Shown: piece after piece, positions 16,387 to 25,071 of the stretch
How the letters are laid out: every line of letters starts with the position of its first letter
Numbering within the stretch: the stretch's first letter is position 1
NCBI GenBank assembly: GCA_017450965.1
Contig: JAFSSQ010000038.1
Location: 1 to 54,944 of the forward strand
Origin: Clostridia bacterium
GTDB lineage: Bacteria > Bacillota > Clostridia > Oscillospirales > CAG-272
DNA length: 54,944 nucleotides
Reading direction: 5' to 3'
Made by a program: the position numbers and the translations under genes
Notes under the pieces: model-generated
Seen by the model: only the letters and a program-made list of their open reading frames with translations
What the model was told of the DNA's origin: nothing
The model's database searches: none

Positions 16387-17397
16387 TCAGCCCTCCCCCT
16401 CCTCCGGCGCGCCTGCGTGGGCGGCCGCGGCGCTTTGCGCCAGCTTCACCAGCTCCGCCCGCACCCAGCCGGGGGAGAGGATCTCGATCGCGCCGCCGAA
16501 GTTGATGATCCAGGCGAGAAACAGGGGACTGACCGCCACGCTGACCGGCACGTCGAACGTCCCTTCCTTGCGGCAGAGGAAGGGCGGCTCGGTCCCGAAG
16601 CGGTCGATGATGACGTTTGCCATCCGGTTTTCGCAGCGCAGAAGGACCGTTTCCACCTCCCCGCCGTACATCCCGAACATCCGTTTGGAATAGAGCGCGG
16701 GATCAAAGCTTTTCGAGAGCTCCTTCTTTTCCCGCCGTTCCGGACGGACGCGGAGGCGCGCCATCCGGTCGACGCGGTAGTTTTTGAGGATCCCGTCCCG
16801 CCGGTCGACGGCGGCGAGATAGTAGTTTTCGTCGTCCCAGATGAGAGAGAGGGGGCTGACCAGGTATTCCCTCCCCCCGTGGCGGGCGACCTTTTCCTTT
16901 TTTTCGTTCCAATCGTAATAAAGGAAGGAAACGCAGCGATCCTCGCTGATCGCTTCGTGCAGAGCGTCGACCGCATAAAAAACGCTCTCGTTCATCGTTT
17001 TGATGCGGTTCGAGACGAAGACCTGCCGCTCCAGCTTGCTTTTGTCGCGCCGGCCGGCAAGCCCTTCCAGCTTGCGGATGAGCCCCTCCGTCTTTTTCTT
17101 TGTGATAAAGCGGGAGGACTGCACGGCGTCGACGAGCAGCTTGAGCTCCGCCGTCTCGAACTCGCGGGAAGCGAGGTAGTACCCGCCCGCGCGCTCCGGC
17201 GTCCGGACGATATCCATCCCGAAGGCGCACAGCTCCGCTACGTCGCTGTAAATACTTTTTCTCTCCGCGGACACGCCGTACTCCTCCAGCGCCGCGATCA
17301 GCGCCGCCGTTGAGAGAGGATGCTCCTCGTCCGTCCGCTCCAGAAAGATCTTTTGCAGGTAAAGGAGCTTTGCTTTTTGTCTTTCCCGTTTCGCCAT
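16387..17397 (-). CDS. WYL-domain transcriptional regulator
   Basis: A 336-residue regulator. The N-terminal winged helix (about 1-75) includes STAALIAALEEYGVSAERKS and YSDVAEL. A WYL domain (about 140-230) contains RCVSFLYYDWNE, EYLVSPLSLIWDDENYYLAA and NYRVDRMARL. A C-terminal WCX-like domain follows. WYL domains sense ligands, often nucleic-acid-derived. Start 17397 has GGGAG upstream. It is divergent from yceD, and its targets are not visible. Confidence 0.9.
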   Translation of the reverse strand: MAKRERQKAKLLYLQKIFLERTDEEHPLSTAALIAALEEYGVSAERKSIYSDVAELCAFGMDIVRTPERAGGYYLASREFETAELKLLVDAVQSSRFITKKKTEGLIRKLEGLAGRRDKSKLERQVFVSNRIKTMNESVFYAVDALHEAISEDRCVSFLYYDWNEKKEKVARHGGREYLVSPLSLIWDDENYYLAAVDRRDGILKNYRVDRMARLRVRPERREKKELSKSFDPALYSKRMFGMYGGEVETVLLRCENRMANVIIDRFGTEPPFLCRKEGTFDVPVSVAVSPLFLAWIINFGGAIEILSPGWVRAELVKLAQSAAAAHAGAPEEGEG

Positions 17398-17420
17398 CGT
17401 TTTCTCCCGTTTTTTCTTTG

Positions 17421-17449
17421 ATTGTAACACGCGGCGAAAGGCTTGTAAA
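17421..17449 (-). promoter_or_regulatory. promoter of the WYL regulator
   Basis: On the minus strand TTTACA (17449-17444), 17-base spacer, TACAAT (17426-17421). Confidence 0.65.
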
Positions 17450-17482
17450 GAAAGAAAAATAAAAAATCCCGGCGCAAAAACC

Positions 17483-17511
17483 TTGACAAGCGAAAAAGTT
17501 GTGTGTATAAT
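17483..17511 (+). promoter_or_regulatory. consensus sigma-A promoter of yceD-rpmF
   Basis: TTGACA (17483-17488), 17-base spacer, TATAAT (17506-17511). A perfect consensus, as expected for a ribosomal protein operon. Confidence 0.85.
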
Positions 17512-17559
17512 AACACTTGCCCTATTTTGCATACCGGTAAAAACGGTCCGGAGGATGCT

Positions 17560-18117
17560 ATGACGGTCGATATCAAGGAACTTCTCGCCGGCAGAACGTG
17601 TGGGATGGATCTTGACTTTTCTTTTCGGCCGGAGCTCGGTCCGGAGCCGCCGGTCGCCCTTGCCGGCGTCGTCTTCCCCGAGGATGCGCACGCATCCGGG
17701 AGGATCGCCGGTCCCGCGGGATGTCTCCGGCTCACCCTTTCCGTCACGGTGCCGTGGCAGGGCGAATGCGCCCGGTGCCTTACGCCCGTTTCGGGGACGC
17801 TTGAGTTCGGAATGGAACGCACGGTAGCCGAAAAGGGCACTCTCTCCCATGAAGAGGAGATCGCGGATTATTCGGACGAATATCTGATCGCCGAGCGGGG
17901 AATGCTCGACCTCACGCCTTCCCTTTCCGATGCGATCATCTGCTATTTCCCCGAGAAGGTGCTCTGTTCTCCCGACTGCCCCGGTCTTTGTCCCGTCTGC
18001 GGCAAGCCGCTTTCCGGCGGCGACTGCGGCTGCAAAAAAGACACGCACGACCCCCGTTGGGACGTACTGCGCACGATGCGCTTCCCCGACGAGGAGACCC
18101 CAAAAAAATCAAACTGA
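17560..18117 (+). CDS. yceD: YceD-family (DUF177) protein
   Basis: A 185-residue protein of the YceD/DUF177 family, almost always encoded just before rpmF. It has the family CARCLTPV segment and, near the C-terminus, CSPDCPGLCPVCG with a further CGC, a probable zinc site. E. coli YceD is linked to 23S rRNA synthesis or stability. Start 17560 has CCGGAGG upstream. It is 42 bases before rpmF. Confidence 0.9.
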   Translation: MTVDIKELLAGRTCGMDLDFSFRPELGPEPPVALAGVVFPEDAHASGRIAGPAGCLRLTLSVTVPWQGECARCLTPVSGTLEFGMERTVAEKGTLSHEEEIADYSDEYLIAERGMLDLTPSLSDAIICYFPEKVLCSPDCPGLCPVCGKPLSGGDCGCKKDTHDPRWDVLRTMRFPDEETPKKSN

Positions 18118-18159
18118 AAAAGTACGATGCGGTCGTCCGCTATCGAGGAGGTGTGAATC

Positions 18160-18357
18160 ATGGCTGTCCCGAAGAGAAAAACGTCTAAAGCGCGCAGAGA
18201 CAAAAGACGCTCCAACGTCTGGAAGCTCGATACGCCCAGCGTGGTCAGATGCAAGAACTGCGGCGAGTATACGCAGCCCCATCGCGTTTGCCCCGCCTGC
18301 GGTTATTACGACGGGAAACTGATCGTAAAGCCGGAAGAAGAAAAGAAAGACGCCTGA
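18160..18357 (+). CDS. rpmF: ribosomal protein bL32
   Basis: A 65-residue bL32. It starts MAVPKRKTSKARRDKRRS and has a zinc ribbon, CKNCG with CPACG. The strong site GAGGAGG precedes the start. A terminator lies directly after it. Confidence 0.97.
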   Translation: MAVPKRKTSKARRDKRRSNVWKLDTPSVVRCKNCGEYTQPHRVCPACGYYDGKLIVKPEEEKKDA

Positions 18358-18364
18358 AAAGAAA

Positions 18365-18390
18365 AAGCCGCTTGGATAAGCGGCTTTTTT
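18365..18390 (+). terminator. terminator of yceD-rpmF
   Basis: AAGCCGCTT (18365-18373) pairs with AAGCGGCTT (18378-18386), followed by a T run. Confidence 0.85.
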
Positions 18391-18392
18391 CG

Positions 18393-18421
18393 TTGACAGC
18401 AGACGCGCTGCGGTGTATACT
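18393..18421 (+). promoter_or_regulatory. near-consensus promoter antisense to spoVG
   Basis: TTGACA (18393-18398), 17-base spacer, TATACT (18416-18421). It begins three bases after the rpmF terminator and points into spoVG, encoded on the other strand. The next plus-strand gene, murC, starts 530 bases on. Confidence 0.6.
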
Positions 18422-18430
18422 GGTAAAGGA

Positions 18431-18802
18431 TCAGAGATCCGTCGTTTCGGCGCCGGCGTGAAACGCGGGCGCTGCGGAATCGTCGGCCTCGGCCGCATAG
18501 GCGGCGCTCTCAAAATCGCCCGCCAGCTCTTTTCTCGCCTCCTCGATGGCAAGCTCGCGGTTGTACGCTTCGATCACCTGGTCTTCCAGGTTTTTGCGGA
18601 ACTCCGAGTTGATGGGATGTACGATGTCGCGGTACGTCCCGTCGGGGTTTTTGCGGCTCGGCATCACGATAAAGACCTTGTCCCTCGCGTTGATCACCTT
18701 GACGTCGTGGAGCGCGAGCTGCCCGTCAAAGGTAACGGAAACGATCGCTTTCATCGGTCCGCCGTCAAACAGTTTCCTTACTTTGATATCTGTGATTTCC
18801 AT
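18431..18802 (-). CDS. spoVG: septation/sporulation regulator SpoVG
   Basis: A 123-residue SpoVG with the conserved core MEITDIKVRKLF, VSVTFDGQLALHDVKVI and VFIVMPSRKNPDGTYRDIVH. The family binds DNA or RNA and affects septation, sporulation and virulence. The C-terminal 25 residues after ELAGDFES are Ala/Asp-rich and variable. GGAGG lies before start 18802, and a TATAAT (18854-18849) with a poor -35 lies upstream. It is overlapped by a likely antisense transcript. Confidence 0.95.
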   Translation of the reverse strand: MEITDIKVRKLFDGGPMKAIVSVTFDGQLALHDVKVINARDKVFIVMPSRKNPDGTYRDIVHPINSEFRKNLEDQVIEAYNRELAIEEARKELAGDFESAAYAAEADDSAAPAFHAGAETTDL

Positions 18803-18950
18803 TTTTTCTTCCTCCAAATGCAGCCAAAGCGGTCTGCCAACTGGTTTTATTATATCGTAGTGAAAAAGAAAGTATGCGAACAAAGCAAAGACAAATTGCG
18901 ACGTAAAGTTAATTTTTTTTGAACTTTTTGTTAATTCAGGAGGTCTTGTC

Positions 18951-20333
18951 ATGTCGCTTTCCAACACGCGGCACGGAGCCGAGGCGATCGCCGCCGCGCT
19001 GCAAAAGGAAAAAAGCCTCTTTTTCTGCGGGATCGGCGGGATCCACATGTCCTCGCTGGCGCATATCGCCAGGCTGCGGGGCTTTTCCGTTTCCGGCTCG
19101 GACCGCAAGTCCTCCCCGCTTACCCGCCGGCTGGAGGAGGAAGGGATCCGGATCGTCTACCGGCACGACGCGGACAACCTGGGGGACGCGGGCGTGTTCG
19201 TCTACACGGTCGCCATCTCCCCGGATAATCCCGAATACCGGGAGGCGGTGCGCCGGGGGCTTTTTCTCGTTTCCCGCGCCGATTTTCTCGGCTATATCAT
19301 GAGCGCCTACCGGCATCGCGTGGGCGTTTCCGGCTCGCACGGAAAATCCACGGCCGTCTCGATGGCGTCCCATCTCGCGCTGGCCTGCGGGCTTGACCCG
19401 ACCGTGGTCTCCGGCGCCGAATACGGGGAGCTGGGCGGCGCCTACCGCATCGGCGGCAGGGAGAACTTTATCTTTGAAGCCTGCGAGTATATGGACAATT
19501 TTCTCTCCTTTTGCCCGACGACGGCGGTGATCCTGAATATCGAGTTCGATCACGGCGACTACTTTGCCGATCTCGGCGCGATCCGCGCCTCCTTCCGCCG
19601 CTACGCGGAGCTGGCGCTGGCGGAGGGCGGCACGGTGCTTGCCAACGCGGACGACCCCTCCGTCAGAGAGGCGCTTGCGGGGCTCCCCTGCCGCACCTTC
19701 GGTCTTGCGGAAACGGCAAACTGGCGGGCGCGAAAGATCACCCTGCAAAACGGACGTCCCTCCTTTGAGATCGTCGCCCCGGACGGCGCGGTCTTTGCCG
19801 CTTCCCTCTCCGTTCCCGGAGAGCACAACGTCTACAACGCGCTCGCGGCGTTCGCCTCCTGCGAGCTGTGCGGCGCGGACCGCGCAAAGGCCGCCGCCGC
19901 CCTCTCCGGCTTTACCGGCGCGAAACGCCGGATGGAGTTCAAAAAAACGGTAAACGGCGCAAGCGTCTTTGAGGATTACGCTCACCACCCGACCGAGATC
20001 GCCGCCACGCTGCGCGCGGTGAAGGCGACCGGCTCCCGCCGGGTGGTCTGCGCCTTCCAGCCGCACACCTACTCGCGGACGGCGGAGCTCTTTGACGAGT
20101 TCGCCATAGCGCTTGCCGGCGCGGACGAGGTTTGCCTGCTGCCGATCTACGCCGCGCGGGAAACGGACGACCTCGGCGTCTCCTCCGAAAAGCTGGCAAA
20201 GGCGATCCCGGGCGCCGTTGCCTACCCCTCCTTTGAGGAGCTGGCGCAGCACCTTTCCGCCACACTCTCCCCCGGCGAGACGCTCCTTGTGATGGGAGCG
20301 GGCGACGTGATCCGCCTGACCGATCTGCTCTGA
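18951..20333 (+). CDS. murC: UDP-N-acetylmuramate-L-alanine ligase
   Basis: A 460-residue MurC, which adds L-Ala to UDP-MurNAc in peptidoglycan synthesis. Motifs are FFCGIGGIHMSSLA (UDP site), SGSHGKSTAVSM (P-loop), FEACEYMDNFL, VILNIEFDHGDYF, and GAKRRMEFKK followed by FEDYAHHPTEI. Length and domains are normal. AGGAGG precedes the start. It is not in a division cluster here. Confidence 0.96.
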   Translation: MSLSNTRHGAEAIAAALQKEKSLFFCGIGGIHMSSLAHIARLRGFSVSGSDRKSSPLTRRLEEEGIRIVYRHDADNLGDAGVFVYTVAISPDNPEYREAVRRGLFLVSRADFLGYIMSAYRHRVGVSGSHGKSTAVSMASHLALACGLDPTVVSGAEYGELGGAYRIGGRENFIFEACEYMDNFLSFCPTTAVILNIEFDHGDYFADLGAIRASFRRYAELALAEGGTVLANADDPSVREALAGLPCRTFGLAETANWRARKITLQNGRPSFEIVAPDGAVFAASLSVPGEHNVYNALAAFASCELCGADRAKAAAALSGFTGAKRRMEFKKTVNGASVFEDYAHHPTEIAATLRAVKATGSRRVVCAFQPHTYSRTAELFDEFAIALAGADEVCLLPIYAARETDDLGVSSEKLAKAIPGAVAYPSFEELAQHLSATLSPGETLLVMGAGDVIRLTDLL

Positions 20334-20363
20334 AAATGCCGGCCGGCAAAGCGGTTTTTCCGT

Positions 20364-21224
20364 TCAAACACCGAGGGCAAGCTTGAGGCGGGAGCAATAC
20401 TCGCGGATCACGGAGAAGACGAGCGCGTCGACCGTGGGAGAATCCGCCGAGATCACCGCGGGCGTCATCCCGCGCTCGGAAAAGAGCGAAAGGATCCGCC
20501 GGAGGTGAAAGCGCGTGGAAACGCAGACGAGCTGCCTCTCGGAAAGGCCTTCTTCCCGCATCAGCGCAAGGGAGTTTTCGATATTGGAAACGGTATCGGA
20601 GGACTCGCTCTCGCAGAAGATCCGTCCGGGGTCGATCCCGGAGCTGACGAGGTAGTCCCGCATCACCTCCGCCTCGGGCCGGGGCTCGTCCGCCCCCTGC
20701 CCGCCGCTGACGACGCAGACGGCGTCCGGGAAGGAGGAGAGCAGCTCGCAGGCGGCGTCAAGCCGCCGCCGGAGCGGCACGCCGGGACCGGCGCCGGTGA
20801 TCTTGGCGCCGAAAACGAGGATCACCGGATCGGCGGAAAGCTCGGAGAGCGGCGTATCCGCCGGCGGGAAAATCACGGTCTGGAAAACGTGGATCACGAA
20901 GGTAACGAAGAAGAAAAGCGCGAGGAAAAAATAGATCCAGAGCAGGACGAGAGCGAGCTTTTCACGTTTTTTCCGCAGGGGCCGGTAACAGAAAAGCGGC
21001 AGAAGGGAGAAAAGGCACATAAGATCCGCGAGCAGGGCGGCGGAAAGTCCCTCGCTGAAGATGAACTGCCGGATCCGGTAGGCAAAGAAAAGAACGAAAA
21101 TGAAAACGCCGAGAAAGACGCAGCAGCCGAAGAGGATCTTCTCCCCGCGGCCGAGCGGCGCCCTTTCTTTTTTCCGGTTTTCCCTTCCGTCCGGGAACGG
21201 ACGGACTTTCTTTTTCTCTTTCAT
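20364..21224 (-). CDS. YdcF/ElyC-like (DUF218) membrane protein
   Basis: A 286-residue protein. A basic N-terminus is followed by three membrane segments (about residues 30-115) and a DUF218 domain (about 130-285). The domain shows VILVFGAKITGAGPGVPLRR, VCVVSGGQGADEPRPEAEVM, ESESSDTVSNIENS and VSTRFHLRRI. Relatives include SanA, YdcF and ElyC, involved in envelope integrity and undecaprenyl-linked processes. The exact reaction is unknown. Confidence 0.88.
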   Translation of the reverse strand: MKEKKKVRPFPDGRENRKKERAPLGRGEKILFGCCVFLGVFIFVLFFAYRIRQFIFSEGLSAALLADLMCLFSLLPLFCYRPLRKKREKLALVLLWIYFFLALFFFVTFVIHVFQTVIFPPADTPLSELSADPVILVFGAKITGAGPGVPLRRRLDAACELLSSFPDAVCVVSGGQGADEPRPEAEVMRDYLVSSGIDPGRIFCESESSDTVSNIENSLALMREEGLSERQLVCVSTRFHLRRILSLFSERGMTPAVISADSPTVDALVFSVIREYCSRLKLALGV

Positions 21225-21281
21225 AGTTTCAGTATATCAAAGAGAAAAAAAGAAGTCAAGCGTCCGGCGTCCTTTCGGCAG

Positions 21282-21318
21282 ACGGCGCCCCGCGCGAAAT
21301 ACCCGCGCGGGGCGCCGT
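21282..21318. other. strong hairpin without a T run
   Basis: Bases 21282-21296 pair perfectly with 21304-21318 (15 bp, 7-base loop). It lies between the ends of the LysM and YdcF-like transcription units. Without a T tract it is not a standard terminator; it may protect a 3' end or pause polymerase. Confidence 0.5.
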
Positions 21319-21322
21319 TCGG

Positions 21323-22933
21323 TCAGAGGCGGGGGGAGGGGCGCGCCACGTCAAGGGAGGCGCCCCCGTCGAGCGACTCGGGGATCGCCGCCCGCTCCGA
21401 GGCGGCGGCGTCCAGACCGTTTAAAGCGGTCAGCGCGGCGAGCGGGACGGAAAAACGTTTGGCGACCGACCAGAGCGTATCCCCGTCCTGCGGGTAATAC
21501 ACGGTAATCGCGGCGGGGCGCGTTTCCTCCGGCGGGACGGCGGCGGAGGAAAGCGAGCTGACCGCCGTTACCGTCCGCTCCTCGGTCACGCGGGCGCTGA
21601 TCTCCACCTCTGCCTCGACCGAGAGGTTTTCCCCGTCCGGGCGGAGGGTAACGCCGGTGAGCTGCGCCTTCCAGACCCCGGAGAGAGGACCGCCCGCAAA
21701 AGACGCGCCGGCCGTGAGAGGGGCGCTCGCCTTGAAGGGGAGATCGATCCGCACGGCGGACGCGGGAGCGCCCTCCCCGCCCGGCGAAGGGCAGGCGGCG
21801 CTGACGACGGCCGTCCCGGAAAAGAGCATCTCCGCCGCGCGCACCTCGGGCGCGGACAGGGAGACTTCCCCGCCTGTGAAGACGGCGTATTCCGGGGAAA
21901 GTCCCTCCTCCGGCGCCTTCTTCCCGCTGACGGAAACGTGGAAGGAACGGCAGAACAGGCAGGGGGCGAAGGTCCTTTTCACACTCGCCGCTTCCGAGGG
22001 AGCGCCGACGAGATAGGCGTCCGTGACGACGGGGGAGACGACGTTTTCCGCGCATTCGACCTCCACCTCGCAGACGGCGGTGAGGTAAGCGCTCTCCGCT
22101 CCTTCCTCCCCGTCCACGCGGCAGGACCAGCAGCGGGCGGAGGCCCGGCAGGAAGAGGAGGGGTTCACACCGGGGAGATCCGCCGTTTCCTCAAACGGGA
22201 AGCGCTTGGTCAGGCTGACAAGGCGCCCCTCCCGCTCCGCCGTGATCCTTGCCCAGAGCTCGCCCTTGACGCTGACGGAGCCGGCGCCGGGCACGGCGGA
22301 AAGGACGGCGAGCGTCCCGTCGCAGCCGAGGGGGAGGGCGCCGCCGAGCCCGACCTCGCCCGCGATCTCGAACTCGCCCGTCGTCGTCCGCGTCAGCCGG
22401 CAGGAAACGGCGGGGACGGAAAGCATCTCCGGCGAGCCGGAGGCGCTTTCCACGGAGGGGAACGTCTCCTCGTCCCATTGCTCGATCCGGCTTTTCAGGC
22501 GGGTGCGGAAGCTGACCTTGCGGGGGCCCGTGGGACGGCAGACGGTGTTTTCCGCCTCCGTTTCGGCAAAGACGCGCAGGTCCTTTTCCGCGTCGGCGAG
22601 GGGGGCGGTGATATGATATTCGGAGGAAAGCGGCAGGTCCGCCGTCTTCCCTTCCTCGCCCTGATAGAGGAGACTGTAAAGGACGGTGCCGGCAAACTCC
22701 GCCTTGCCCGCGCCGATATAGCGGCCGGACGGCAGAACGCGGGCGGAAACGCGCAGGATCCGGCGGATCTCCGGCTCGTACTCCGGCAGCGTGAACTCCT
22801 CGGAAACCTCGGTATAGACCGGCTCTCCGCACACGACGCGGCTGATCTTTTTTTCCTCCTTTGGCGGGAGGGGAGCGGGGTCCTTTGCCGCGCGGTCCGT
22901 CCGGTCCGGTTTTTTCTCCCATTTTTTATCCAT
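21323..22933 (-). CDS. SPOCS (DUF3794) and LysM domain protein
   Basis: A 536-residue protein. After a charged N-terminus the sequence carries repeated SPOCS-type beta domains (first near residue 40, VYTEVSEEFTLPEYEPEIRR; the second about 180-280; the third about 300-450). A C-terminal LysM domain follows, VYYPQDGDTLWSVAKRFSVP (about 478-497) and ALTALNGL. This arrangement resembles clostridial SipL-like or SafA-like spore morphogenesis proteins. A spore-coat role is inferred and agrees with the sporulation genes nearby. Confidence 0.85.
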   Translation of the reverse strand: MDKKWEKKPDRTDRAAKDPAPLPPKEEKKISRVVCGEPVYTEVSEEFTLPEYEPEIRRILRVSARVLPSGRYIGAGKAEFAGTVLYSLLYQGEEGKTADLPLSSEYHITAPLADAEKDLRVFAETEAENTVCRPTGPRKVSFRTRLKSRIEQWDEETFPSVESASGSPEMLSVPAVSCRLTRTTTGEFEIAGEVGLGGALPLGCDGTLAVLSAVPGAGSVSVKGELWARITAEREGRLVSLTKRFPFEETADLPGVNPSSSCRASARCWSCRVDGEEGAESAYLTAVCEVEVECAENVVSPVVTDAYLVGAPSEAASVKRTFAPCLFCRSFHVSVSGKKAPEEGLSPEYAVFTGGEVSLSAPEVRAAEMLFSGTAVVSAACPSPGGEGAPASAVRIDLPFKASAPLTAGASFAGGPLSGVWKAQLTGVTLRPDGENLSVEAEVEISARVTEERTVTAVSSLSSAAVPPEETRPAAITVYYPQDGDTLWSVAKRFSVPLAALTALNGLDAAASERAAIPESLDGGASLDVARPSPRL

Positions 22934-22983
22934 ATCGTTTCTCCTTTTCGTCCGGCGATTTGCGACCGGTCGTTATCCGCTCT

Positions 22984-23012
22984 ATCCTATGCGAAAAGGA
23001 GGGCGCGTATGC
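22984..23012 (-). promoter_or_regulatory. possible sigma-E-type promoter of the SPOCS/LysM gene
   Basis: On the minus strand CATAGGAT (22991-22984) resembles the sigma-E -10 element (CATACANT). ATA sits 16 bases upstream (23010-23008), the right spacing. The match is partial. The rest of 22,934-23,345 holds no gene, only A+T-rich DNA and a hairpin (TTTTCGG/CCGAAAA) near 23,206-23,225. Confidence 0.25.
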
Positions 23013-23262
23013 TTTTTTCCCCGCGCCCTGTTCCCGAAAAACAATCCTGTTTTCCCCTGCCGAAGAGCGGGAAAAACCATTACAGAAAAATAAAGATGGG
23101 CGCTTTTTGTCCGCCCTTTCTTTTTTACAAAAAGGTCGCCTGATCGTACAGTTTTTTTCATTTTTCCGCGCCCTTTTTTCCCTTGATCCCGGGGATTTTT
23201 CGGGTTTTTCCGAAAAGTCAATCTCCTTTTCCCTATATCCGAACCAAACTGAACTTTTTAAT

Positions 23263-23288
23263 TGACTTTAGAGAGGGTTTGATATAAA
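23263..23288 (+). promoter_or_regulatory. weak promoter of the sugar-acid/FdrA operon
   Basis: TTGACT (23263-23268) and TATAAA (23283-23288) are only 14 bases apart, too close for an unaided sigma-A promoter. The -10 may be used with an activator. The leader to 23346 is about 50 bases. Confidence 0.4.
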
Positions 23289-23345
23289 ATGTAACTGTAA
23301 TACCATTCGCAAAAAATAAACGGCGAAAAGCAAGGAGAAATGCAA

Positions 23346-24380
23346 ATGAAAAAAGTCGTTACCTTCGGCGAACTGATGCTTCGCCTCACGCCTCCCGGCC
23401 GCGAGGTGATCCTCCAGACCCCGAACTTCGTCGCCACCTTCGGCGGCGCGGAAGCAAACGTGGCCGTTGCCGTCGCCGCTTACGGCGACCGCGCCTCCTT
23501 CGTTTCCGCTCTGCCGGCAAACGATCTCGGCCGCGCCGCCGTTGCGGAACTGCACCGCTTCGGCGTCGGGACCGACGACGTGAAAATGGTGGAGGGCGGA
23601 CGTTTGGGGCTTTATTTTACCCAGACCGGGTCCAATATGCGCCCCTCCAAGGTCCTCTACGACCGCGCCGACTCCGCCGTCGCCAACCTCAAACCGGGCG
23701 ACATCGACTGGGACAAGGTGCTCGAGGACGCGGACTGGTTCCACGTGACCGGCATCACCCCCGCCCTCTCCGCTTCCCTCTGCGATCTGACGCTGGAAGC
23801 GTTGAAGGCGTGCAAAAAGAAGGGGATCACCGTCTCCTGCGACCTCAACTACCGCAAAAAGCTGTGGAAATGGGGCAAGGAGCCGATCGAGGTGATGCCC
23901 GAGATCGCAAAGTACATCGACGTGATGATCGCAAACGAGGAGGACTGCCAGAAATGCCTCGGCATCCGGATGGAGACCGGCGTGGACGCCGGCAAGCTGG
24001 ACGTTTCCAAGTATAAGGACCTCGCGGACATCATCATGCGGGATTACCCGAACGTGAGGGCCCTTGCCGTCAGCCTGCGCGAGAGCGTGAGCGCCGACAT
24101 CAACAACTGGTCCGGCGTGCTGGCGACGAGAGAGGGCTTCTACCAGAGCCGCAAATACGCGATCACCGACATCGTCGACCGCATCGGCGGCGGCGACAGC
24201 TTCGGCGGTTCGCTGATCTACGCCTTCCGCCACTACGGCGAGGACTACGAGAAGATCATCAACTACGCGATCGGCGGTTCCGCCCTGAAGCATACCATCT
24301 ACGGCGACTTCGTCCGCTACGGCAGAGAAGACGTGGAAGCCCTGATCGCCGGCAGCGGCAACGGCCGCATCCAGAGATAA
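23346..24380 (+). CDS. PfkB-family 2-keto-3-deoxygluconate kinase-like
   Basis: A 344-residue PfkB sugar kinase, closest in look to KDG kinase. It has VVTFGELMLRLTPPGRE, FGGAEANVAVAVAAYG, DLNYRKKLW, and the catalytic IGGGDSFGGSLIYAF with the base Asp; the second Gly replaces the usual Ala of GAGD. It would phosphorylate 2-keto-3-deoxygluconate or a relative at C6. Start 23346 is chosen over the ATG at 23340 because AAGGAG (23332-23337) is eight bases from it and only two from the other. First gene of a nine-gene operon. Confidence 0.88.
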   Translation: MKKVVTFGELMLRLTPPGREVILQTPNFVATFGGAEANVAVAVAAYGDRASFVSALPANDLGRAAVAELHRFGVGTDDVKMVEGGRLGLYFTQTGSNMRPSKVLYDRADSAVANLKPGDIDWDKVLEDADWFHVTGITPALSASLCDLTLEALKACKKKGITVSCDLNYRKKLWKWGKEPIEVMPEIAKYIDVMIANEEDCQKCLGIRMETGVDAGKLDVSKYKDLADIIMRDYPNVRALAVSLRESVSADINNWSGVLATREGFYQSRKYAITDIVDRIGGGDSFGGSLIYAFRHYGEDYEKIINYAIGGSALKHTIYGDFVRYGREDVEALIAGSGNGRIQR

Positions 24381-24407
24381 CAACGCCAAAAGCGAAAGGA
24401 GACTGTT

Positions 24408-25067
24408 ATGGAAATCCTGAAACACAGCGTGATCCAGAATATGCACAAATACGGGCTGGTCGGCATCGTCCGGGACAGCAACGAAAAGGACGCGATGGTG
24501 CGGGCGCGCGCGATCATGGACGGCGGCGTGACGATCCTTGAGATCTCGATGACCACCCCCGGCGCGCTGAACATCATCTCCTCGATCGCAAAAGAGATCG
24601 AGGAAAAGCACCTCGACGCCTACGTCGGCGCCGGCACCGTCCTCGACCCCGAGACGGCGCGGCAGACCATCCTTGCCGGCGCTTCCTTCATCCTCGCGCC
24701 GAACTTCAACCTCGAAGTCGCCAAAATGTGCAACCGGTACAGCATCGCCTATATGCCGGGCGTGCAGACCTTCAACGAGATCGTGGCGGCGATGGACGCG
24801 GGCTGCGATATCGTCAAGGTCTTCCCGGCGAGCGCCGTGGGCATCGGCTTCATCAAAGCGGTGATGGGTCCCCTCCCGCAGGCGCGCTGCATCCCCGTCG
24901 GCGGCGTGAACATCGACAACATCGAGGCGTGGTTCAAGGACGGTGCCTACGCCGTCTCCCTCGGGACGGCGCTGGTCAACCCGACGAAAGGCACCTGCGA
25001 CTACGACGAGATCAAGGCGAACGCCGAAAAGATCGTGGCGAAGATCCGTTCGATCCAGAGGAAATAA
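24408..25067 (+). CDS. KDPG/KHG-type aldolase
   Basis: A 219-residue class I aldolase splitting 2-keto-3-deoxy-6-phospho-sugar acids to pyruvate and glyceraldehyde 3-phosphate. The Schiff-base Lys is in DIVKVFPAS. The acid/base Glu is in LEISMTTPGAL. AYVGAGTVLDPETA and PVGGVNIDNI bind substrate. The Arg found after 'EVTL' in E. coli Eda is Thr here, closer to the galactonate-type DgoA, so the sugar may differ from gluconate. It follows the kinase by 27 bases. Confidence 0.9.
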   Translation: MEILKHSVIQNMHKYGLVGIVRDSNEKDAMVRARAIMDGGVTILEISMTTPGALNIISSIAKEIEEKHLDAYVGAGTVLDPETARQTILAGASFILAPNFNLEVAKMCNRYSIAYMPGVQTFNEIVAAMDAGCDIVKVFPASAVGIGFIKAVMGPLPQARCIPVGGVNIDNIEAWFKDGAYAVSLGTALVNPTKGTCDYDEIKANAEKIVAKIRSIQRK

Positions 25068-25071
25068 GGAT

